A stretch of 12,616 bases of DNA. It comes from Paraglomus occultum (Eukaryota; Glomeromycota; Glomeromycetes; Paraglomerales; Paraglomeraceae). The stretch covers positions 1 to 12,616 of the forward strand of contig CAJVPJ010001072.1 in assembly GCA_910592205.1 (NCBI GenBank), read 5' to 3'. A program made the translations under genes and the position numbers. The notes beneath the pieces were generated by a model. It was not told where the DNA came from and did not search any database. It worked only from the letters and a program-made list of their open reading frames with translations. Of this stretch, positions 1 through 8,750 are shown piece after piece. Position 1 is the stretch's first letter, and every line of letters begins with the position of its first letter.

Positions 1-699
1 GCATTAATTAAAAAAAAGAAGACATTTGATCTAGAGGTAAAATACAATTACAGAATGTATGTGTATAATAAACTTGACATGCGTAAATGGTGGTAGTATG
101 TTGATAAAAAAGTGGCATTTGCACTTGACGAAACACTCGTTCTATTGCTTGAATGCAAATACATCGATCTAATTTGATGTTCAAACGGTCGCGTATTAAC
201 ATTAATTGCGCGTAGTATACGTGTACTCTTACCACCAACTGAATTGAACTCGCATAAAAACAAGCCATTGCAAAACAGCACGTGTATCGCACATTTGTGA
301 GGTACGCACGCTAATCCCCGACGAATGTAGGGAAACGACGAGGGACTGTTTGTAAATCTCCCTCTGACAAATCCGCTTATGGTTCCAATTTCGAAGATAA
401 CGATTTATCATCACGTGCGCAACGATGACTAGGTAATCATAATGAATTGAGCAATTACGGTAAACGATAAACCCTTATGGCTATTATAAACAGCGTAATA
501 AAACAGCGATCGATCAATTGCAAAAGATATGACCGTTCATTCAGTTCAATTATTAGTTGCAGCATTCGTCTGCGATTGTTATTACCAAAAAGTCGCTAAC
601 ATCTTCTAAATTATCACTGTAATTGACATTTCACTACCTTGATTGCTCCATGGCCCTAAAGTCGTTAAAGTATTTCTTTTTTCATAAACGTTAAATTTA
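1..699. other. Left flank, no supported gene
   Basis: This stretch lies downstream of the carrier stop codon and must hold its 3' UTR on the minus strand. Short open frames on the minus strand (8-292, 48-281, 229-414) have low-complexity translations, no recognisable domain and no convincing splice-linked continuation. A CACGTG core sits near 412-419. I see no transposon ends, RNA gene or tandem array. The left part could hold the promoter or end of a neighbour outside the window, which cannot be decided here. Confidence 0.5.
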
Positions 700-2304
700 T
701 CACATTTTATTCAGAGCTCTCATCGAAAATTCATAGACGGTAAACGTAGCTCCTGCAGCAGGGATAGTTCTCACGACTACAAAACAAGACATTGTCAGGA
801 TCCGAATATCCTTAGCATTTTAATATGAAATCATAAACATTAACTTACTCGTAGGTGAAATTCCTCTCATAAATCCACGTAGACCGTCTTGACGATAAAT
901 TGATCTCAAAGTCTTTAAAACATAGAATCTCTCTAGAGGTTTTTCGCTACCCTGTACCTGTTTGCAAAAACAGTTTAACGTTAGTGATCCGTAATAAAAG
1001 TACGACAACACATGCAAATAATATTCAAGTTCTCAAAACTCATTATTCGCGCTCTTCCTTGACCCTACCATACTCTTAACGACGTCCAATGGATAACAGC
1101 TCAGCCAATAACACACACCACCAACGGCCCCAGCAGCCATTAACTGTCCAACTCCCAATTCTTTCCCATGACTTCCTCCAAACTCCCTCTTCATGTACTC
1201 GAATCCGGCATAAAATCCGGCATAAGCCGGAATTTCTCGCAAAAAAGTTGCCCAAAATCCACGAAATAGACCATGGCGAATACCATGGGTTGAGACCAAG
1301 TGCGATGCGAGTTCGACCGGACCTTTGTATTGTTTCAGTGTCGGTGGAGCCGAAGCGGACAGAGGAGTATATTGCGCTTGAAGACGCACTTTTAAAAGTT
1401 CAACAGGTGACGCCAAGACTGAATTGACCGCTCCTAAAGACGGATCAGAAAAAGTATAAATGGATCTAGGCGGGGAAATACAGAACGGGAGGCAAACGGT
1501 GATGATTGTAATGAGCTTGAGATTAAAAAAAGGCAATTACCCGCTCCTGCGCCAGCGAGTGCAATCTGCCAGATCTCCAGCTCGTCGTTGAAGGGATTCT
1601 GAATCTGTTTAAACTTTGAGTACGCGGCAAACAGTAAAGCATTCACTGCTCCTATCCCAATTAATGGACTCGCCATACCTGAATTGATTGATACGGGGTT
1701 AGTATGTCGCTAGTATTTCGCAATTATGCAGAGAGGGGTTAACATCAAACGTCGGGATAAGTACCTTTATATAAGGCGAAAATGCTCTCTTCTCGAACGG
1801 TTCTCACAATGCAGTCGAATGGATTTTTATATCGATGTGGATACACTTGCATTCTTACCTGTTGTAAAAGATTACATAACCGTGTTTAGCCAAACGCATT
1901 TATGTTACGGAAAGCAGTGCCAATAATTTATTTTCTTCCGACTCACTTTAACGGTATCTAAAGGTTGTCCAGTCGCCACTTGTGCCTATGCAAAAAAAGA
2001 TCGATTGAAATTGTAAATGGAACATAATTCCCTAAAACAAAAAAAAAAGATTCCAAAATATTTCTTTCCACTACCGTCTCAAACTCACCATTCCAGCAAA
2101 ACTACAACCCCAACCCCAATTTACCAAAAATTCCCCCCAATTGATTAAAAAAATAACCAATTTTTGCTCTCAATTAACAAATCCCTCTCTTTTAAATCCA
2201 TTTTTTTAATAGTTTGATCAAACATTATTATCAAACCTGCCAGCTACGAAATCTCGCCATCCGCTTTGTGATGGTTTTGGCGTTAAGGTTTGCAGTTCGG
2301 ACAT
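700..2304 (-). CDS. Mitochondrial carrier family (SLC25) protein, carnitine/basic amino acid-like branch, 8 exons
   Basis: Predicted exons in transcript order: 2304-2237, 2101-2089, 1985-1947, 1858-1765, 1678-1541, 1433-1069, 957-849, 776-700. All seven introns (72-135 bp) are GT-AG, and the joined frame encodes 300 aa, the usual carrier length. Seen: the three signature Px[DE]xx[KR] motifs, PLDTVK (35-40), PVELLK (127-132) and PLDVVK (232-237), one per ~100-residue repeat of two membrane helices. The start ATG at 2304 opens a short soluble lead into WRDFVAGS. From family knowledge, such proteins exchange metabolites across the inner mitochondrial membrane. The segments GMASPLIGIGAVN, LREIPAY (R183/E184, contact point II) and IVRTIPA (R278, contact point III) resemble the carnitine/acylcarnitine, ornithine and Ymc1 group, so an amino acid or acyl-carnitine-like substrate is inferred; the exact substrate is not determinable. 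Exon 2 is only 13 nt. The fold call is firm and the splice sites are hand-predicted. Confidence 0.93.
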
Positions 2305-2470
2305 CTTTGGTCGTTATAGAGTAATGAAGAGTGAAAATGCGAATAAATTGTTCGGAGAAACCTTGAAACCATGTGTGTAGTAGTTATATCAATTTCTTGT
2401 GGTACATTTCGGAAATAATCTTTTTTGCCCAAACTCCGGACGCATCTGATTTGAGAATCTATATCAACCG

Positions 2471-2478
2471 TCACGTGA
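2471..2478. promoter_or_regulatory. Palindromic E-box TCACGTGA upstream of the carrier gene
   Basis: TCACGTGA lies about 170 bp upstream of the carrier start codon (2304), with a second half-match GTCACGTAA beginning at 2488. The CACGTG core is the standard site for bHLH factors (Cbf1, USF and SREBP classes) in fungi. Its promoter position makes a role plausible, but an 8-bp palindrome can occur by chance. Confidence 0.35.
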
Positions 2479-2550
2479 GAACCATTGTCACGTAATTAGC
2501 AGGCATATAAAGAGGTATACTGTAATTATACGAACAACGTACACTCGTAC

Positions 2551-2709
2551 CCCGTTTATATCTCTCCTTTGTTTCGTCTCAAAGTGGGGATATAAACGGG
2601 TTGGAGTTATAAGTGTACAATGTATCTTATCGTCTAAGGATATTTGTTTTCATAAACGTTGGGGATGTAACCGGGGATGAGATATAACTGGGTAGGAATA
2701 TAAACGGGG
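2551..2709. repeat. Cluster of GGGATATAAACGGGG-like 14-16 bp motifs
   Basis: At least five copies are visible. Inverted: cccgtttatatctc at 2551-2564. Direct: ggggatataaacggg at 2586-2600, ggggatgtaaccgggg at 2661-2676, gagatataactggg at 2679-2692 and ggaatataaacgggg at 2695-2709. The first two form an inverted pair around a ~20-bp spacer, and the sequence GTACACT flanks that pair in opposite orientations (about 2540-2546 and 2612-2618, the latter as AGTGTAC). Spacing is irregular, so it is neither a simple tandem array nor a CRISPR. It could be a regulatory-site cluster upstream of the carrier or remains of a small inverted-repeat element. Confidence 0.6.
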
Positions 2710-3258
2710 AATAATAAAGCTAGATTAGTTTTTAGAATGAAAATGGTGAGGCATAGTGTATGCGTCGTAAATAAAGTTTGTAGAATCATGAAATTCTCTG
2801 TCGAAACGGTTTCTTCCCCTACTTATAATTGTCAGTGCAGAGATCATGTGATAAATTATTTTAATTATGTTAATATTGTTATGCCATCAAATTATACAAT
2901 CAATGGCTTAACTATTTTTTTTCTGGTTATTCCTATTAAAGTTTCAAAATAAAACTTTTTTAGCCATCAAAATGTGTGCGTTGATAGACGTGTACAGTAT
3001 GTCATTTTCTCTGCCATAACACGGGTGATAACATCCCTGGGTCACTTATAAATGAATACCCCAAAAGACCAGTACTCCTACATTACTCAAATTCGCATCC
3101 TGCATCTTGATGATGATATCTTACAGTTGACATGTTTATTAATGATTCATTACGTCCCGCCTTCACTACCTTCAACAACCGAAACAGTACAGAGTCTAAA
3201 CACACTCGATTAAAATGGAAATCGGCAATTATAGAGTTTTCTTCCAACACTAGCAATA

Positions 3259-5314
3259 CTAGCCACATCCTACTCCGTTTTGAATTTTAGGTTCTTCACC
3301 CCAACCGTCTTCGTCGACATGCGCCGCCCAACTTTGAATCTCCACTCCACCCTGTTGTAATATAGCTTCTGCCTCTCGTAACAGCTCCGTTTCCGAAATA
3401 TCCTCAGGCTCGACATAACTGTCTGATGAAGGTGAAGGGGCTGTAAGCCTTTGATGGAAGTAAGAGAAGGTCTCGGATTCGCAAGTTCTGAGGAGATATT
3501 CTATTAAATCGTCTCCTGCATTAATGAGGTGAGGATGAGATGGGAAACAGGTTTCAGTACGCAAAGTTGTAATTGTCATATTCAAAAAAATGAGTTGGAA
3601 GAATGATCTCACTGGTTATTTACCGCCTGAGTAATTAACGCATCCAAAGCGTGGGTCGATCACCTCTTCACCGAGTTTCTTATCAGACACAACCCAGTTT
3701 CTACAATGCTATCAAAGACAGAGTCATGTCAGCACTCTTAAAAAGTCACGTGTATGCAATAGTAGCATGGGTCTCCGGCAGCTTACATACCTCTCGAATC
3801 CAATTCTTGACTTTATATGATTTAACCGCATCGATCGAGTGGGTGCTCGAGGTAAAGTCTACCGCTTTTACTCTGTCTTTTAATTCCGAGACTACGAAAC
3901 AAGCCAAGTTTTAGTATAAATTAATAACGACGAATCAAAATCTGTAAAAATCCTCAAACAATATACATACAATGCTTCTGCATGACCTCTACAAAACTAT
4001 AACCACCGTAACTGTTTGCAACGACGAATATATTCTGGGCAGCTGAGGGGCTGGAAAATCGCGCGCCAATACGCGTGTGAAAAAATATACCAAATCTACG
4101 GCCATACGCCCGTGCGAGAAAGAAAAAGGAGAGTCGACGTACATTACAAAGTGCCGAAATACGTAATCAACGTGGACTTCTGGCGAATCATTTTCTTGTT
4201 AGATCAAATAAAAAGTAATTAAAGTTGTTAGCCGCATGGAACATACACGTGTCAAGCAAAATAGCGAGGTTCAACAACTCACCTGGAACCGTGACATAAG
4301 GAGTTTTAGCTTTTGTGATGTTTGCCTATCCATTATCAAAGGAGAGGAGGGGGACAATTTCCCATTGCATGAGCATAAATATACGAAATTCAGTTGAATT
4401 TGATCTTTCCCCGCTCTATAAAGCTACTTGCCGTTGGTTTATTCTTATGCCAGTATATCTCGTTGGGATTAGTAACGACGACAGAAAACCCCATATTCAT
4501 CGCGCGCTCGGTGTATGAAAGCACAGATCCGTCCTAAGAAACAAAACAAAAAATTTTACAACGGCATTTTGGTTATAATCGAGTAATTAGGAAACTGTGA
4601 TTAATCATCCCCTACTTTGACACCGTGTTCCGTCATAGATCGTTTAGCCCATATTCCAAATCTTGGAGAACAAAAGACGAGTTAGTTTTATCTACGTAAA
4701 TGAGCGTATGTAACCCAAGAAAACTAGTAACTTGTCAATTAATTACTTGTTGGAAAGTCCTGGTATGAATACGATCATGCTCTCTTTGGTCAGGTAATCT
4801 GAGCTAAATGAAACACATGGTTAATCTTCATCTGATGAGAATGCCTGCAACTACATACCTTTCGAATATGATACCTGACGTATATTTTAGTATGCACGGC
4901 TTCTTCCGACGTTCCGATCGGTAGGATCATCTTGACCATGTTATACTTTGATCGCAGTTGCTCTTCCACGTATTCGCTCACGAGCTCTATGATGTATACG
5001 AAACGGACTTAGTATATGAGCCGAACAAAGCAGCCTCCTCTTTGCACTGCTCGTCAGGTAAATCAAGGCGCAAAACTAACCGACTAATTTGTCGTATAGA
5101 GCTTCATTATATGCTCTATCCTTTACTTCGAATACGTACAGTTCGCCTATACTTAAGAGCTATTAGTATATGTCGATGGACCTTATCATGATTTATGTAA
5201 CTAACCGTTTATCGTTCTTAATCGTTGCTCTTCATCATCGATCTTATAACCTAGAGCATTAAGGTCGTGAGGAAATTCAGGTCTTTCCCGCTTGCTCTTT
5301 TTCTTTCTAAACAT
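3259..5314 (-). CDS. Arb2-domain protein (alpha/beta-hydrolase-like; Argonaute-binding protein 2 / FAM172A family), 12 exons
   Basis: Predicted exons: 5314-5206, 5146-5081, 4986-4875, 4803-4747, 4661-4616, 4533-4428, 4309-4283, 4194-4143, 4050-3971, 3891-3791, 3708-3624, 3515-3259. They join in frame to 365 aa, with eleven introns of 59-118 bp. Seen: a basic N-terminus (MFRKKKSKRE), then FPHDLNALGY, an N-terminal Arb2-domain hallmark; MIVFIPG and FGIWAKR; VVVTNPN; SPEVHVDYVF; the strand-elbow VVANSYGG with Ser205 in the nucleophile position; FTSSTHS; RNWVVSD; and an acidic Trp-containing tail (to VGCG). Family knowledge: S. pombe Arb2 works with Arb1 and Ago1 in the siRNA chaperone complex, the same domain occurs in Hda1/Clr3-type deacetylases, and animal FAM172A (ARB2A) is nuclear. 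A role in small-RNA or chromatin control is therefore inferred. No deacetylase domain is present, so this is the stand-alone form. Exon 6/7 has two possible splices differing by four residues. Confidence 0.88.
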
Positions 5315-6693
5315 TGTCTTTTTCTACAAAACGTTTCTGATCGATTTTTACAGATCGAGGAAATTTATTTCAATTGCAGATCACCCACAAGATTATTTCC
5401 TAAATGTGGAAGAGAGTGGAGAAACGTCCTTTTTTGAGTTGTGCAACCTGATTGCATTTTGAACTAAAGTATGTAGATCGCGAGGAACTTTTATTCACAA
5501 CAAGGTGCTCGCTAAAGCCCAGTTTAAGCTGTTAAAACTAAAGTAGCTGAAAAGCGAGTCAGTGGGCCGTTTCTGTATTAAATAAATTGTCCCGACTATA
5601 TTGAGCATAAGCTGGGGAAACTTGAACTCTCAATCAAGACGTTCCTTCAAAAATGTCAAATTACAAATTAGTTGTATTTTGAGCTTTAATCAATGTTGCT
5701 ATCAATGCAATAATAATAAGCAATTCTGAACGTCTAGCGCGGCCAAATTTGTTATGAGCTCAATATTGATTACTTTGTCTGTTATTAAAAAGTCAAAGAA
5801 TAGAAGGATCGTGACTAAACAACAGAATGAGTAATAAGTATATGTACTGAATTTGTATAAAATTCGAAATTTAAAAAAATAATAATAACAATAATAAATT
5901 TTGTCTCACAATCTTTCAATTATCGAGTTTTGCCTTTAGTGACAGGAAGGTAATAAAAGATAACGACATTTGAATACACGCTTTTTTATTTCCAAACTAT
6001 AAAAAAATAGAATGATAATGTTCGATTTCCGAGAGTTTAATCACTTGCGATAGAGTATTTAATTATCATTCGCGAACCCCAATTGTTTATTCGAATTGGT
6101 TTTTCCTAAAAAGCCAACTATGTAATAGGTAACAAATTTCCTACTCAGCTTTAAATGTTGACATATGAATGTACAGACAGCATAATATAGAAGTAGATAA
6201 TTGATATGTTAATTAAATGCAATTTGAATAAGAATAAAGACGGGCATACCTACGCCATATGATAACAGTTCATCAATTATCAACTTACAAATGTCCCCAA
6301 TATTGTCTGAGACTCCTGAACTGCGATTATTTTTGCTCAATCAATCAATGTAACAATAATGAGTGCAATATTATATAGTGCTCGTTCTTAGGACACTGTC
6401 TGCACAGAAACTGTCCACAAGTAAGACAACCCCTTTTACAGAAAACGAATAGCCAGATGTAAAGTTTCCTTATTTTATTTCTACCTAAGCATTGTTGCTA
6501 GAGCTGTTGCCAGATCTAGGTAGAGTATATCAGATATAGCCTTTCTCTGTTTATTTTTCTCAATTAAGTCTACTGAAATTAACACAATGTTGATATGGAG
6601 ATTATAGATTTCATTAATGATTTTAATAATAGCGAAAAGGAAGCATTCAACCAATATTAAAGTAATCAAAATTAGCCTATGTAGTATACAAAT
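5315..6693. other. Intergenic region: Arb2-gene promoter and GPN3 3' flank
   Basis: About 1.4 kb lies between two minus-strand genes. The 5200-5500 side should hold the Arb2-gene promoter and the 6600-6693 side the GPN3 3' UTR. It is AT-rich with a short (TAA)n-like run near 5876-5895. The only longer frame (6481-6669 minus, 62 codons) is hydrophobic and low-complexity with no recognised domain. I found no RNA gene, mobile element or exon chain here. Confidence 0.55.
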
Positions 6694-8051
6694 TCATTCA
6701 TTTTCGTCAACGTATTCATCCTAAATGAGCAAAAATAAATTGTATTAGTCTAATGTAGGGCTCGACCCCCTCTCTTTCCGAGTTAAAGGCAAAAATTAAT
6801 ATATGCTCAACATGAACCCCCTGTACATACTCTCGGTTCCGTTGGTTCCTGATCTTCCCCGAATTGCGTTGCATTATCAATATGAGATAGTATTGAAGCG
6901 ACCGAATCCTCATCCTGAATGTTCAATGGTAGGAAACTGACCATATTATAGTCATCAACCTACAAAAAATAATGCATAAGCACTCCTAATCGAAATTAAG
7001 GCCCCAAGTGACCATTTCATCGGGAATAGCTCATACCAATTGTGCGATAGCTTCATTTAGGCTATGATATCTGGAGTTCGTATTTCTATTTACTTCTTCG
7101 AGAAGAAGCAAGGGGTCTGGATCAAAATATCTGCAAGAAAATTAAAAGTGGAACTTAATGATACAGCTTCCCAATCAGGCAGTCATCAATCCACATCCCC
7201 CTATTTTCTACCTAAGCACCGCAATCTTGCATCTCTCAAATAATTCATATCAACCAGTATATCCTTACCTCTCCATTATTTGCTTACTCGCGTCGTCACC
7301 CAGCAGATCCATCTTACTCATAACATTAATATGCGGTATTTCCAGACTAATCATAGCCGACATAGCGCTAAGTACCCCAGCAAAGAACTTTGACTTATCT
7401 TCTATGAACTGACTCTCCAATAAATATACTCCACAAAGACGAAAGTTCATCCTCTGCAAACACTCGCACAAGCGACGTATTATAGGGAAATGAGTATATA
7501 ATTCGATCTGCCCAGGACAGTCGATTATGAGATAATCATCATAGTATTCACCGAGTTCGTCTTCAAGCCAATCTATATTGTTAAGAAGAAACTCTAAGCA
7601 GTAAATTAGACCACCGTTTGGACCATAATGAAGCTCATCCATTACATCTTCAAGTGTTATAAGTTCACGAATATCTTGGTACATCGTCAAAGATAGAAAT
7701 CAGATCAATGTATTTGCCAATCAGAACATGCAAACGAAAGCCTGATTGAGATAACGAGTGCTACCTATCGATGGCTCATATTCAAAACGTTCGGCGGCAG
7801 GATCAAGATTAAAAAGGTGGACTGAGCGCTTTATAGTCTGACAATGCGTCATCATCGTCGTGCAATAAGTTGACTATGGATAGAAAACGAATAATTAGAG
7901 ATAGAGTCAAATAACTTTTAGAAATATTACGATTGTTACCTTCCCAGTTCCTGCTGGTCCCATCACAAGTTGTGCAGTTCGACCCCTATCAAAAGACTAC
8001 ATTAATACCGGCGCATCAAACGTCGTTCACATAATCGACGAGTACTTACAT
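6694..8051 (-). CDS. GPN3: GPN-loop GTPase 3, 7 exons, start codon split by an intron
   Basis: Predicted exons: 8051-8050, 7985-7940, 7873-7765, 7674-7269, 7130-7037, 6959-6831, 6720-6694. They encode 270 aa, close to yeast and human Gpn3. Seen: N-terminus [11 protein letters not shown]-loop GPAGTGKST (10-18); NLDPAAE; the family-defining Gly-Pro-Asn loop (GPN, 70-72) in YGPNGG; Walker B-like DCPGQ (104-108); base-recognition motif SKMD (172-175); and an acidic tail DEYVDENE. Family knowledge: Gpn3 pairs with Gpn1 or Gpn2 in the cytoplasm and is needed for assembly and nuclear import of RNA polymerase II, using GTP. The first coding exon contributes only 'AT'; splicing GTAAGT...GATAG adds G and restores ATG-GGT-CGA, which fits the conserved MGR start. 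A CACGTG site lies about 70 bp upstream. An ATG at 8097 in the leader would open an overlapping out-of-frame uORF. Introns 1-6 are 64-138 bp, all GT-AG. Confidence 0.95.
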
Positions 8052-8120
8052 TGTATTTATTGTGCGAGTGAATTGAAGGCGAGGTAAATTTTATCATTGC
8101 TACAGTTTGTGCCACAATCG

Positions 8121-8126
8121 CACGTG
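8121..8126. promoter_or_regulatory. CACGTG E-box upstream of GPN3
   Basis: The sequence gCACGTGA lies about 70 bp upstream of the GPN3 start (8051) and resembles the TCACGTGA in front of the carrier gene. It could bind a bHLH factor. Context is right but the motif is short, so this is tentative. Confidence 0.3.
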
Positions 8127-8247
8127 ATGCAAATCACGGGCCATAGATTAGGATTTCGCAGGCGCCAGGATGAAACAAGAATGGTTACAAATTTCTTGAA
8201 AAATTGCTCATGTTCTTTTTCAGCTGAAATGACGGCTTCGCGGCCCG

Positions 8248-8261
8248 CTGCCGTACGGCAG
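8248..8261. repeat. Perfect 14-bp palindrome CTGCCGTACGGCAG in a GC-rich patch
   Basis: The 14 bases equal their own reverse complement. They sit in a CpG-rich patch (about 8221-8270, also containing GGCGCC) inside otherwise AT-rich intergenic DNA between divergent promoters. It may be a dimeric transcription-factor site, or part of a transcribed leader. Function unknown. Confidence 0.45.
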
Positions 8262-8279
8262 GCGCCGCTTTATAATATT

Positions 8280-8343
8280 ATTATATTATTCGTTCTAGCC
8301 TTTGACTAGTTTCGAGATTGTCTCCTTACTATAATAATATAAT
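8280..8343. repeat. AT-rich inverted repeat, 11-bp arms
   Basis: ATTATATTATT (8280-8290) is the exact reverse complement of AATAATATAAT (8333-8343), with a 42-base spacer. The arms are low-complexity, so chance is a real possibility. It lies next to the GC-rich palindrome between two divergent genes. Confidence 0.3.
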
Positions 8344-8750
8344 TCCTTGTACCAATACATCAAAATATTTGACAAAATCCTAGAATGGGTATCGTAATGG
8401 CTAATTAAATTATGGGGTACGTCGGTATGTTCCATGTTCTTATCATAGAAGAGCTGTGATTCGTAAGAAAGTTGTACATATTATTAATTTGTTTACTGAT
8501 AACTCGTGTTACATCATTTAATTCTAACCACCAGTTATTTCTCCCGCTTACATTCTATTTTAAAGAATTTAACTTCGACTTCATGTCTCAAACACACTGG
8601 ATTATTATTATTATCTGGCTCTTTTCAGCGAGCATTCATATTGTCAACTTTTATACGTAAAATATTCATAAACGGGTGTATTGTATTACGTATTACAAAT
8701 ATATGTACGAGTGTAATTGTTACATTTCCTTCATTTAAGCGTTTTCCCCA

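Larger units (their letters stand above)
2305..3258. other. Intergenic region: carrier promoter and Arb2-gene 3' flank
   Basis: Both neighbours are on the minus strand, so this holds the carrier's 5' region (near 2305-2700) and the 3' UTR of the Arb2-like gene (near 3258). It contains an E-box (2471-2478) and a cluster of GGGATATAAACGGGG-like motifs (2551-2709), listed separately. A 71-codon plus-strand frame (2737-2952) and a 61-codon minus frame (3083-3268) are AT-rich, lack any recognised domain and are not supported as genes. Confidence 0.6.
8052..8750. other. Divergent intergenic region between GPN3 and the kinase-LRR gene
   Basis: This ~700 bp must hold both promoters. From left to right it has a leader ATG (8097, minus), a CACGTG site (8121-8126), a GC-rich patch (about 8221-8270) with a perfect 14-bp palindrome, an AT-rich inverted repeat (arms 8280-8290 and 8333-8343), and then AT-rich sequence up to the kinase ATG. 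Plus-strand frames at 8097-8309, 8472-8660 and 8506-8772 have no recognisable protein features and are not called. Confidence 0.5.

Noticed and set aside
1089-1427. 112-codon plus-strand open frame
   Set aside because: It is antisense to carrier exon 6, which has an unmistakable family match; the plus translation has no domain.
2237-2304. Carrier N-terminal exon reading as a frameshifted or broken gene
   Set aside because: The apparent frame breaks resolve into GT-AG introns that restore a full 300-residue carrier.
3083-3268. 61-codon minus frame after the Arb2 stop
   Set aside because: It overlaps the stop of the Arb2 gene in another frame and looks like 3' UTR; no domain.
4016-5191. Plus-strand frames at 4016-4222, 4315-4518 and 4958-5191
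   Set aside because: All lie opposite the minus-strand Arb2 exon chain, which explains the conserved coding signal there.
7158-7412. 84-codon plus-strand frame
   Set aside because: It is antisense to GPN3 exon 4 and intron 4, hydrophobic, with no family features.
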